Origin: a virus
IMG/VR virus record: IMGVR_UViG_3300029985_000182
Coordinates: 1-20,490 of that record
Strand: one strand, 5' to 3'
Length of the DNA stretch: 20,490 nucleotides
Shown one piece after another: positions 12,688 through 18,858 of the stretch. A program made the translations under genes and the position numbers. The notes beneath the pieces were generated by a model. The model did no database searches. It worked only from the letters and a program-made list of their open reading frames with translations, and was not told the DNA's origin. The number at the start of each line of letters is the position of its first letter. Position 1 is the first letter of the stretch.

Positions 12688-12918
12688 TCAAACTTTGTCA
12701 TATGCGTTGTCAAACATCTTAACAGCTTCGGCACGTGAAATAGTAGGATTAATTGCCATTATGTCTTTTATCGCTTTCTGATAAGAGCTGGATTTGCGAT
12801 TTATTTCAGCTTCAGGGGTTTTAACCTCTTTTTTTATATCATGGCATAAATTGCATTTGGTCATCATCATGCCATTGCCAAGATATTCACCTGTTCCACC
12901 ACATCTATAACATACCAT
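12688..12918 (-). CDS. Small DnaJ-type zinc-knuckle protein
   Basis: 76 residues beginning MVCYRCGGTGEYLGNGMMMT, then KCNLCH. The Cys-x-x-Cys-x-Gly-x-Gly pair plus a second Cys-x-x-Cys resembles one DnaJ-type zinc centre. The C-terminal part is helical and charged (SRAEAVKMFDNAYDK). It is the first gene of the late leftward operon, just after a promoter-like site, and its stop is eight bases before the terS start. Function unknown; such phage proteins are often guessed to bind nucleic acid. Confidence 0.7.
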   Translation of the reverse strand: MVCYRCGGTGEYLGNGMMMTKCNLCHDIKKEVKTPEAEINRKSSSYQKAIKDIMAINPTISRAEAVKMFDNAYDKV

Positions 12919-12935
12919 TCTGCTGTCCTTAGCGT

Positions 12936-12964
12936 ATTAAATTATTGAAATAGTAGCATAACAA
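12936..12964 (-). promoter_or_regulatory. Probable promoter of the terS operon
   Basis: On the minus strand TTGTTA (12959-12964), 17 bases, then TTTAAT (12936-12941) lie 18 bases before the first gene of the packaging operon. The -10 fits at five of six positions, the -35 at four of six. The surrounding 12919-13027 is AT-rich and divergent. Confidence 0.45.
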
Positions 12965-13007
12965 TTTTGCGTCATAAAGTAATAAAAGCTAATAATGTAA
13001 AATGTAA

Positions 13008-13036
13008 TTGACATATGTTATATTTGTTTGCATAAT
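13008..13036 (+). promoter_or_regulatory. Strong sigma70-type promoter of the plus-strand island
   Basis: A perfect TTGACA (13008-13013), 17 bases, then CATAAT (13031-13036) precede the three-gene island by about 45 bases. The promoter carries TGACATATG at its -35 end, within an imperfect dyad of 12 bases. The same nine-base half-site occurs in the operator at 18795-18818, so one regulator may act on both. Confidence 0.7.
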
Positions 13037-13081
13037 AGCTATTCAAGGATTGAAATTACATTTAACCGCCAAGAGGAAATT

Positions 13082-13309
13082 ATGAAAACACTAAACGAAA
13101 TAACATTGTACGATTTGATGGCCGAAGACTTAACCGTCTCAGTTAAGAAAGATGATTCATTCGGATTTGATGTTGAAATTGATAATGATAATTTTGATGT
13201 CATTATTGAAGAGAAACGAATTCATCCTTGTGCGATGGAAAGTTTTGCAAGTTTTTGCCGATACTTTTTACACGGATATGAGAAGGCTCAAAAGGAGTTG
13301 GCAATATGA
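13082..13309 (+). CDS. Small acidic early protein, unknown
   Basis: 75 residues starting MKTLNEITLYDLMAEDLTVS, with an acidic strand region (VEIDNDNFDVIIEE) and a C-terminal helix with aromatic residues. GAGGAAATT precedes this ATG; an upstream in-frame start lies before the binding site and is not used. Acidic small proteins from strong early promoters are typical of host-takeover or anti-defence genes, but no family is recognised. Confidence 0.65.
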   Translation: MKTLNEITLYDLMAEDLTVSVKKDDSFGFDVEIDNDNFDVIIEEKRIHPCAMESFASFCRYFLHGYEKAQKELAI

Positions 13310-13347
13310 TGAAATATCAAATATACGAACGAACCATAGGGGCTTAA
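13306..13347 (+). CDS. Possible 13-codon linking ORF
   Basis: An ATG overlapping the preceding stop (ATGA), with AAAGGAG upstream, opens a 13-codon frame ending two bases before the next gene. It could keep ribosomes moving across the junction. It is too short for homology and may be chance. Confidence 0.25.
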   Translation: MMKYQIYERTIGA

Positions 13348-13349
13348 TC

Positions 13350-13547
13350 ATGATTGAACAATACAGTTATTATAAGTTTGAAACTGATTATGATATAAAA
13401 AAAGGATTCTTTTATAAGATTCATGGATTGCCTTGTTTGCCCTATGATGACGGTAAGATTGAGTCAAGTGATTATTTTGATTCTCAAGCAGAGGCTAGAT
13501 TTTCAGCAATAAGTCATATCGACTTGTTGGAAAACGGAGAAGGATAA
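13350..13547 (+). CDS. Small acidic phage protein, conserved-looking
   Basis: 65 residues with a pattern I recognise from small phage hypothetical proteins: GFFYKIHGLPCLPYDDGKIE, then YFDSQAEARFSAISHIDLLE and a NGEG end. The fold is probably a compact alpha-beta. AGGGG lies about eight bases before the ATG. It ends overlapping the next start. Function unknown. Confidence 0.65.
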   Translation: MIEQYSYYKFETDYDIKKGFFYKIHGLPCLPYDDGKIESSDYFDSQAEARFSAISHIDLLENGEG

Positions 13548-13738
13548 TGGACTATATCAAAGTTATTATGCCTGTTATTTGGCAAATTATAGAGAAGAAA
13601 AAACGCTGTGCTGTTAACATTAGTACTGTTAATGACAAATTGACTGTGAATATTTTATTTGGGAGACGACGTAAGATTTTTTCTCATTCCGATAACAATG
13701 TTCTTTTGTCTCAATTGCAAGGATTTTTAGCAGCTTAA
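13547..13738 (+). CDS. Small basic protein closing the plus-strand island
   Basis: 63 residues with a hydrophobic-basic start (MDYIKVIMPVIWQIIEKKKR), a beta-like middle and a short Lys/Arg region (FGRRRKIF). AGAAGGATA precedes the ATG, which forms a TAATG junction with the previous gene. Its stop overlaps by about three bases the stop of the convergent gene at 13735, with no terminator between them. Confidence 0.6.
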   Translation: MDYIKVIMPVIWQIIEKKKRCAVNISTVNDKLTVNILFGRRRKIFSHSDNNVLLSQLQGFLAA

Positions 13739-13989
13739 ATTATTAATACCGTTTGTTGTTCTTCAGCAAGCGGTACTTTTTTTCCGTTAGCATAATTGGG
13801 ATAGCCAGATTTCTTCCATACTTTGATATGAGTATCCAGTGCTTTGCCTGATAATTTACCTTCACGCATATCCTGTTTATCTTCTTGACTCATTAAGCGA
13901 GTAGTCACAAGACTTGCATCAACATTCAATCGTTTTGCAAGTCTCTTGATTATCTCCTTACATTCTATATCTGTTATGGGCTTAAACAT
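13735..13989 (-). CDS. Small hypothetical protein after the primase-helicase
   Basis: 84 residues with an N-terminal helical region (CKEIIKRLAKRLNVDASLVT) and a Lys-rich middle (KALDTHIKVWKKSGYPNY). It starts inside the last 16 bases of the primase-helicase gene, so it is probably coupled to it and shares its role in DNA replication or its regulation. No family recognised. Confidence 0.6.
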   Translation of the reverse strand: MFKPITDIECKEIIKRLAKRLNVDASLVTTRLMSQEDKQDMREGKLSGKALDTHIKVWKKSGYPNYANGKKVPLAEEQQTVLII

Positions 13990-15794
13990 GAAAATTCTAC
14001 AATCCTTTGTGGTTTTTCATCCGTAGAACTTAAATACTGAAACGATGGTGCGTGATACCAGAATGATAAGGTTCCTTCCCAATCTCCATCACGTTGCTTA
14101 TCGCAAGACCATAAACAATCTGGCATTGATAGCTTTTCTTCCTCTTTCGGCGATAAAGGCAAATTTTGTTTTATTTTATTAGTAACCGCTTCTTTTTCTT
14201 TGTTACGCCATACAGTGAATGTATTGTCTGCCACGTCTGTTATATCACCACTTCCTTTGACATCAATTTTGCCGGGTGAGCGGGTTTCATCGATTCCCTT
14301 CCTTGGATGTACTACAAGATGAACATGGCAATCATAATTGTTTTTAAAGTCACACAGTTTATTCATAAAACTTTTTTGTCCTTTGTAATCATCATTGGCG
14401 ATATCAAGCTTCGCGAATGAATCAATAACAAAAGTATCAATTCCATAGCGTTGTCGCGCATAGGTAAACACTTCAATCAAGCGTTCAGTGTTCGCCGTCC
14501 CTGTTAAATCTATTACCCACAACTTGTCATTAAACCACTCACTTATACAGTCAATATATTCTTCACTTGGTTCTTTCATACCTGTTGCCTGCAATGTTAA
14601 GCGAGTTAAAAGAACCACAGGTTTTAATTCAAAGCTTGCAATACAAACACGAGCGCCTTGTTTCATAAGGCCCAACATTAAGTGTCCAATGAACTGAGTT
14701 TTACCGTGTCCATTAATTCCCGTCCACACTGAAAGCGCACTTGGGCGAAATCGTATTTTATCTTTTGATTTTGGCCATGGAGACTCATAACCTGGGTAAA
14801 TTCCATCCGGCGGGCGGATCCTGTCTTTAATACCTTGAGGATATTCGCTTCCTCTTCGCAATTCCTGCGGATCAATACTTACAGCAGCCTTCACGCATTC
14901 ATGAATGTCTGTGGCATCAAATCCATTTTGAAGCGCTTCATTAGCATCTTTCATTGGGAGGGTCATTGCCCTACACCGGACATTACCAAGTCGCGCTATG
15001 ATGTTTTTACGGGCTTCCTGACCGGCTTTATCATCATCCATACAAACATAGATAACATCAAATGCAGCGAGTCTGTCGAAATCATTTTCAATCCATTCAT
15101 TTTTACTGCCACTACCAGCTCCGAAGGGTACAGAAAGGGCAGGAATTCCGTATTGATACAAGGTCATCGCATCAATCTCGCCTTCACAGATAACTACTTC
15201 TCTTGCCTTCGCAGGGATTGTATTCCAACCAAAGAGACACGCTTCACAGTCTTTTTCAGTTCTTATCTGCTTTTTTCCCTCTGGTCTATCAAGATTTAAA
15301 TATTTAATATTTATTAATTTGCCATCCCGAATATAGGGAAAAACAATTTGGTTATTATCTTCGGTTATTTCAAAAGTTCTGAGTGTTTCTTTGGTTAGAA
15401 ATCTTTCGTTGATTAAGTAATCAAAAACTTTTGAGCCATCTTTTTGCACAGCAGTCGGCTTCGATAAAGGTACTTTATATCTCATCTTTGTCTTTTCGCG
15501 CAGGATATCGGTTATACCTAAATAAGCCTTCACCGCTTTCATGGCCTCACCTATCGACACATTTTCTTTTCTTGCCCATAGATCCAGAAGGTCGCCTCTT
15601 TCCCCTGTTGCAAAATCACACCATATACCAGCCTTCGCTCCTTTCAAGTGGATATTCAGGGATCTTCCTTTTTCACCTTGAATACTGCCAACGCTCCATT
15701 CTTTCCCGACCTTTTTTCCCGACGGGAAAAGGATGCGAGCAAAGTCTTCTGTTGTTCTTGCCATTATTTCTGATAATTCTTTAGCTGTTATCAT
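13974..15794 (-). CDS. Fused TOPRIM primase-DnaB-like helicase
   Basis: A single 606-residue protein combining lagging-strand priming with fork unwinding, in the manner of T7 gp4. The N-terminal ~90 residues hold a conserved segment (GIWCDFATGERGDLLDLWA) but not a full set of zinc-binding Cys. The TOPRIM domain shows the catalytic Glu (CEGEIDA, Glu204) and the Asp cluster (MDDD, 252-255). The helicase domain has Walker A (GINGHGKT, 359-366), Walker B (FVIDS, Asp458), a HLVVHP strand (His496) and a probable arginine finger (FTVWR, Arg530). Length is near T7 gp4. It lies three bases downstream of the initiator gene; no separate helicase loader is seen. Confidence 0.9.
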   Translation of the reverse strand: MITAKELSEIMARTTEDFARILFPSGKKVGKEWSVGSIQGEKGRSLNIHLKGAKAGIWCDFATGERGDLLDLWARKENVSIGEAMKAVKAYLGITDILREKTKMRYKVPLSKPTAVQKDGSKVFDYLINERFLTKETLRTFEITEDNNQIVFPYIRDGKLINIKYLNLDRPEGKKQIRTEKDCEACLFGWNTIPAKAREVVICEGEIDAMTLYQYGIPALSVPFGAGSGSKNEWIENDFDRLAAFDVIYVCMDDDKAGQEARKNIIARLGNVRCRAMTLPMKDANEALQNGFDATDIHECVKAAVSIDPQELRRGSEYPQGIKDRIRPPDGIYPGYESPWPKSKDKIRFRPSALSVWTGINGHGKTQFIGHLMLGLMKQGARVCIASFELKPVVLLTRLTLQATGMKEPSEEYIDCISEWFNDKLWVIDLTGTANTERLIEVFTYARQRYGIDTFVIDSFAKLDIANDDYKGQKSFMNKLCDFKNNYDCHVHLVVHPRKGIDETRSPGKIDVKGSGDITDVADNTFTVWRNKEKEAVTNKIKQNLPLSPKEEEKLSMPDCLWSCDKQRDGDWEGTLSFWYHAPSFQYLSSTDEKPQRIVEFSCLSP

Positions 15795-15797
15795 GTT

Positions 15798-16685
15798 TTA
15801 TTCCCATACTATGTCATTACCGTTGGTGTCTTTAATTCCAGTTCCCTGAGATGGACTGCCACTACGTATAGTATTAGTATTTTCAAAATATTTAACTTCA
15901 AGAGATTGCCAGTTAGCCGTAACCATTGTTTCAAACGCATCAATGGCATTAATACCAAGCTTACTTTGAATGAGGATTAAGTTTTTATTTATTTTATTCC
16001 AATCTGTAACTGTTACCTTGTTTCTCTTGGCTTTTCTTTTCTCTAACCAGTCCTCTAATGTTTCCTGTTCTATTTTATGTGGATTGTCTGCCAGCAATTC
16101 ATTAATTCCTAAGGATGTCTTTCTTGTTTTAGTGTTTTTTTGTACAAAAATATTTTGACCATCATGAACCTCGATAGAGGTGCTGTGCTTAGTATCTGGT
16201 TTTTCATCTGTGTTTATATCTGGTATAGGTCTCGGATTTTTTAGAAAAGCATCTCTGAAATTTTCGAACAGCATTTCGGAATTTTCCGAGATGGTAGGAT
16301 GGAGCAGCTTCATATCGGAATTTTCCGAGATGGATTCCCATAATGTTGTAATAAATGTTTCTTCTTGTAATTCAGGATAGAGCCGGTAAGCTTTTGCGGT
16401 TAATGCGTACCACTTGGTGCGGTCGTATTTATGTTTGTTGTAATTCCCTGCGACAATAAGTCCTAAGCGCTTGCATTTGGCTATAAGGTGTTCTATTTGA
16501 TGACGTGTCCAGTATGGGAAAATAAGACAAAATGCTGGCACACTGTTGTATGTCCAACATAAGCCATCGTGAATGTTTTTCTTATTTGCAAGGTTGGTAA
16601 GAGTCCAGAACTTAAAATTATGTAGAAGTGTTGCAATATCTAAATCAAATTCTTTAGCAACATTTGTATTAAATGAGTGTTCCAT
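15798..16685 (-). CDS. Winged-helix replication initiator (O-like)
   Basis: 295 residues. The N-terminal winged-helix-type domain (residues about 1-115) has the phage initiator pattern: a helix with FDLDIATLLHNFKFW, HDGLCWTYNSVPAF, WTRHQIEHLIAKCKRLGLIV and a Tyr-Asp-Arg-Thr-x-Trp-Tyr strand. It should bind the iterons that lie within this gene. A hydrophilic linker (about 120-190) follows, then a basic C-terminal part likely to contact the replisome. I start at 16685, where GGAG lies nine bases upstream, because the longer frame would begin in hairpin-rich leader sequence. It is encoded just before the primase-helicase. Start choice is the main doubt. Confidence 0.8.
   Translation of the reverse strand: MEHSFNTNVAKEFDLDIATLLHNFKFWTLTNLANKKNIHDGLCWTYNSVPAFCLIFPYWTRHQIEHLIAKCKRLGLIVAGNYNKHKYDRTKWYALTAKAYRLYPELQEETFITTLWESISENSDMKLLHPTISENSEMLFENFRDAFLKNPRPIPDINTDEKPDTKHSTSIEVHDGQNIFVQKNTKTRKTSLGINELLADNPHKIEQETLEDWLEKRKAKRNKVTVTDWNKINKNLILIQSKLGINAIDAFETMVTANWQSLEVKYFENTNTIRSGSPSQGTGIKDTNGNDIVWE
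16232..16328. repeat. Putative replication origin: palindromic boxes inside the initiator gene
   Basis: Two copies of TCGGAATTTTCCGA, a dyad of six-bp arms about a two-base centre, lie at 16276-16289 and 16315-16328. Two degenerate relatives, each matching 11 of 14 bases, lie at 16232-16245 and 16254-16267. The first three start exactly 22 bases apart, the last 39. They lie in the linker-coding part of the initiator gene. Further along the gene, at about 16133-16155, comes an AT-rich run with T7 and A5 tracts, a possible unwinding element. Phage lambda has the same plan: O-binding dyads within O followed by an AT-rich stretch. Confidence 0.65.
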
Positions 16686-16911
16686 AGTATAATGTCTCCG
16701 TTGGCTGGATTTTAGGACGTAAAAAAAGCCCAGCTTGCCCAAGGTAAGCCAAAGCCCTTGGACGGTTAATGTTGTTAGTACAGTTTGAATTTCATCTTGG
16801 CGGAGTCGATTCAAACCTTATTATTTTCAAAGTTGTGAAGGCAGGAAGCCTTTAAAACTTCCTAAATATCATATCACCCAATCCCCGAAATGCATATCTG
16901 AAAAAACAAAT
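16686..16911 (-). promoter_or_regulatory. Hairpin-rich leader of the initiator gene
   Basis: This 226-base stretch has no strong gene (a 43-codon upstream extension of the initiator frame covers part). Two mutually exclusive hairpins share bases: AAGGC/GCCTT (16838-16842 with 16848-16852) and AGGAAG/CTTCCT (16843-16848 with 16858-16863). Closer to the gene, minus-strand CCAAGG/CCTTGG and a GC-rich run end in seven T residues (near 16720-16762). The arrangement recalls attenuation, but no single stem is strong enough to be sure of a terminator. Confidence 0.35.
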
Positions 16912-17061
16912 TTAATCTTTTTTGGTCATAATAAACTCAATCGAATCAATAATTTGTTCAGATAGCGTTTCAATTAACTCTTTTGTTAAAGGCTTATCGA
17001 CATAACATGATAAATTATTGCGGATTAGCGGAGCTAACGTTGCCAGCAGTTCTTCAGTCAT
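16912..17061 (-). CDS. Small hypothetical early protein
   Basis: 49 residues read from the frame: MTEELLATLAPLIRNNLSCY, then a second amphipathic helix (KELIETLSEQIIDSIEFIM). AAGGAC lies before the ATG at a normal distance, and the start is eight bases after the preceding stop. A helical two-hairpin protein is likely; function unknown. Confidence 0.6.
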   Translation of the reverse strand: MTEELLATLAPLIRNNLSCYVDKPLTKELIETLSEQIIDSIEFIMTKKD

Positions 17062-17069
17062 TTTCGTCC

Positions 17070-17402
17070 TTAATGTGATGTTTTATCGTCAGCCTGAGCG
17101 GCTTCAATCAGTGTCCATAACTGTAATGACTTTTCTTTGATATGATCCAACACGTCATTCATTAACTCAAGGCGTTTCTTTATGCCCACCTCTGGCCTTA
17201 ATGCCTTAGCGGTTAGATTAACAATAATATTGGTCGAAACCATAATGATTACTTCTTTAGCCGGTATCTTTTGTGGTGTAAAAATCCCCTCTTCATAGCC
17301 TTGGCCTATCATGTTTTCGACGTCATTAATAATGCTCACCATGTATTTTTCTAACTTAGTTTTCGCTTTGCGGCCTACACAATAATAAACTGGCTCAGTC
17401 AT
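17070..17402 (-). CDS. Hypothetical early protein
   Basis: 110 residues with a short beta start (MTEPVYYCVGRKAKTKLEKY) and a mainly helical remainder (KEVIIMVSTNIIVNLTAKAL, ELMNDVLDHIKEKSLQLWTL). No membrane segment or metal-site motif is convincing. GAGGGA precedes the ATG. It belongs to the early replication operon. Family not recognised. Confidence 0.65.
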   Translation of the reverse strand: MTEPVYYCVGRKAKTKLEKYMVSIINDVENMIGQGYEEGIFTPQKIPAKEVIIMVSTNIIVNLTAKALRPEVGIKKRLELMNDVLDHIKEKSLQLWTLIEAAQADDKTSH

Positions 17403-17426
17403 GTTCCCTCACTTAATTAGCGATCT

Positions 17427-17549
17427 CTATTTAATCATGACGTGGTAATTTCTTGTCATCTCGTCAGCATCTTTAAATAACGCAGTGTGCCTTTCTGCGT
17501 CCTTTTTTCGCTTGTAAGTTGTGCCGCATAGGCATAAATATTTACTCAT
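17427..17549 (-). CDS. Short Cys/His micro-protein
   Basis: 40 residues beginning MSKYLCLCGTTYKRKKDAER, then His-Thr-Ala-Leu-Phe and a polar end with His. Two closely spaced Cys and a His about 14 residues on could hold one zinc ion, though the ligand set is incomplete for a classical finger. GGGGA lies six bases before the ATG and its start touches the previous gene's stop (TAA then ATG), which supports real translation. Confidence 0.5.
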   Translation of the reverse strand: MSKYLCLCGTTYKRKKDAERHTALFKDADEMTRNYHVMIK

Positions 17550-17885
17550 TTAATCCCCACAAATCATCGATTTTAATTGCTCTTTCGCATAGCCTAAACG
17601 GTGCGTTCCTTGGTCTAAATCAACAATGATTCTTTCCTTCCAAGCGAGATACCAATCACCAATTTCATAGCAAATAAAATCGATTTGTTCCGGTGTAAAT
17701 GAATCTTGTATAGCCTTAATTCGTTCATACCTTTCTTTAATGTCTGGGCAACCCTGCTCTATTGTCTCTATGGATATTAGCCACCCTTCTACGGTTTCCT
17801 GTACTACATCATCTTTGTCATCTTCACCAGCATCTTTAATTAATTTTTTCATGGATTTATACCATGCGAAAAGACCATCATTCAT
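17550..17885 (-). CDS. Acidic hypothetical early protein
   Basis: 111 residues, acidic, mainly helical, with an early Trp/Tyr (FAWYKSMKKLIKDAGEDDKD), a central hydrophobic stretch (EGWLISIETIEQGCPDIKER) and a terminal helix with Lys and Met. The ATG overlaps the preceding stop by three bases. No family or motif recognised; early location suggests a regulatory or host-directed role. Confidence 0.65.
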   Translation of the reverse strand: MNDGLFAWYKSMKKLIKDAGEDDKDDVVQETVEGWLISIETIEQGCPDIKERYERIKAIQDSFTPEQIDFICYEIGDWYLAWKERIIVDLDQGTHRLGYAKEQLKSMICGD

Positions 17886-18142
17886 ACGACTTTACCTATA
17901 TCAAATAACGTTGGTTCCATGCCTTGATTCAAGGCTCCAAATATCAAACATTCCAAGCAATAAACCTTCACTTTTCGCGGGCATGTTGCTCTAATTTTTC
18001 GTTTCTTTTCACTGACCCACATATCACGTTTACAGTGCGGGCAAATTTCTTTTATACAGGGTGATTGGTCGCTCGGGTGCTCGTGGTGCGCCTCTACGGG
18101 AATACATCCCACATAAATAAATTTATCCGTTTTCATCTTCAT
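17882..18142 (-). CDS. Small zinc-ribbon early protein
   Basis: 86 residues with a strand (FIYVGCIPVEAHHEH), then CIKEICPHCKRDMWVSEKKR and VKVYCLECLIFGALN: two Cys pairs flanking a basic hairpin, a zinc-ribbon layout. Two Met codons near the start leave the exact start open by two residues. It lies second to last before the Cro-proximal small genes. Function unknown; nucleic-acid binding is a fair guess. Confidence 0.65.
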   Translation of the reverse strand: MKMKTDKFIYVGCIPVEAHHEHPSDQSPCIKEICPHCKRDMWVSEKKRKIRATCPRKVKVYCLECLIFGALNQGMEPTLFDIGKVV

Positions 18143-18158
18143 TGGCTTGCTGATGTCA

Positions 18159-18350
18159 TTATCCTTTAAACTCCTCTACTTCTGTTAAAAACTGTCCCTT
18201 TAAATAAGCGTCAATCAACATCAATCCATAAGCCGCCTGAGCTTGATTAAAACCTTCCTCTTCCTGGATAATGGATTTAAGCTGTTGAATAAAGTAAAGT
18301 GATTTTGATCCGCATTCCAGTGCTTTTGATTTAGTTGTTTTATTAAGCAT
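18159..18350 (-). CDS. Small helical early protein
   Basis: 63 residues, hydrophilic helical (ALECGSKSLYFIQQLKSIIQ, then an acidic/Ala-Tyr segment). AAGGA lies about six bases before the ATG. The stop is GGATAA, immediately followed by a six-codon frame that touches the next gene; that short frame may be chance. Family not recognised. Confidence 0.6.
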   Translation of the reverse strand: MLNKTTKSKALECGSKSLYFIQQLKSIIQEEEGFNQAQAAYGLMLIDAYLKGQFLTEVEEFKG

Positions 18351-18361
18351 TAAACATCCTT

Positions 18362-18595
18362 TTAAAAAAGCGCATAGAGGAATGCGACAAGCGCTATAAT
18401 TCCATTAATCCAATCAAGATTAATTGCATACAATCCAATCAGTAAAGCTATTATCCATTTTGAACTGCTTTTGGCCTCTGTTTTAATTTCTGATAAGCAT
18501 CTGAGTAATCCTTCATTGGTGTTCTTTAAGAGGGCTATATCCATTTGTTCCTGCGTATATGTAATCTGTATATCTGATTTTTTCCCTTCAATCAT
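18362..18595 (-). CDS. Small C-terminal membrane protein
   Basis: 77 residues: a polar N-terminal half with charged residues, then a hydrophobic stretch of about 25 residues (WIIALLIGLYAINLDWINGI and on) that could form one or a hairpin of two membrane helices at the C-terminus. It starts inside the last eight bases of the Cro-like gene. Early small membrane proteins in phages often act in superinfection exclusion, but there is no direct evidence here. Confidence 0.6.
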   Translation of the reverse strand: MIEGKKSDIQITYTQEQMDIALLKNTNEGLLRCLSEIKTEAKSSSKWIIALLIGLYAINLDWINGIIALVAFLYALF

Positions 18596-18767
18596 GTTTG
18601 CTCGCCATTAATTTTCCAGCAGTAATTACCTGCAATTCACATTGCTTGGAGAAAGGTATTTTATCGTTCTTTTTCCATAATGATACATATTGTCGGCTTA
18701 CATCAAGTGCTCTGGCAATCGCCGACATATTGTAATCATAATAAATCATAACTTCGCTTAACTTCAT
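18588..18767 (-). CDS. cro: Cro-like repressor
   Basis: A 59-residue HTH protein read directly from the frame: MKLSEVMIYYDYNMSAIARA, then LDVSRQYVSLWKKNDKIPFS and a helix ending CELQVITAGKLMAS. The helix-turn-helix (MSAIARALDVSRQYVSLWKK) and the downstream Pro, Gln-Cys and Thr-x-Gly-Lys-Leu fit the small Cro proteins of lambdoid/P22-like phages, which bind operators as dimers to shut early promoters. It is the first gene of the leftward operon and starts about 27 bases from the dyad operator. It is just under 60 codons, so length filters would miss it. A CI-type repressor is not in the window. Confidence 0.85.
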   Translation of the reverse strand: MKLSEVMIYYDYNMSAIARALDVSRQYVSLWKKNDKIPFSKQCELQVITAGKLMASKHD

Positions 18768-18793
18768 AAAGTCTCAAATTAAAGTAATAAGTA

Positions 18794-18822
18794 TTGACAA
18801 ATGATATTGCATATGTCATTAT
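18794..18822 (+). promoter_or_regulatory. Rightward early promoter
   Basis: TTGACA (18794-18799), 17 bases, CATTAT (18817-18822): a perfect -35 and a good -10 with ideal spacing, aimed at the leader ORF, YqaJ and Bet genes. The operator dyad lies between and across the two boxes. Confidence 0.75.
18795..18818. promoter_or_regulatory. 24-bp dyad operator between divergent promoters
   Basis: The arms TGACAxATG and CATxTGTCA are perfectly symmetric at these positions about an axis between 18806 and 18807; only a few central positions break the symmetry. Its centre coincides with the centre of the two overlapping promoters, so one bound dimer would block both. The Cro-like protein encoded next to it is the obvious candidate. 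Confidence 0.75.
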
Positions 18823-18829
18823 AAGTCAA
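18801..18829 (-). promoter_or_regulatory. Leftward early promoter (cro)
   Basis: On the minus strand TTGACT (18824-18829), 17 bases, TATCAT (18801-18806): a good sigma70 promoter pointing to the Cro-like gene, 33 bases before its ATG. Its -10 abuts the -35 of the rightward promoter and vice versa, so the pair are mirror images. Confidence 0.75.
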
Positions 18830-18858
18830 TGCCAATGAATGGCCACTAAGGAATAGTT

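Noticed and set aside
14835-15299. Long plus-strand frame of 154 codons antisense to the primase-helicase
   Set aside because: It lies wholly inside a motif-rich minus-strand gene, has no binding site, and its composition is that of a complementary-strand shadow.
15431-15784. Plus-strand 117-codon frame antisense to the primase-helicase N-terminus
   Set aside because: Shadow of the real gene; no ribosome site, and its hydrophobic Leu/Phe/Ser-rich composition is artefactual.
16686-16814. N-terminal extension of the initiator (43 extra codons)
   Set aside because: The longer frame passes through hairpin and T-run sequence and has no good site at its own start; the family-like sequence begins at the internal Met with GGAG upstream.
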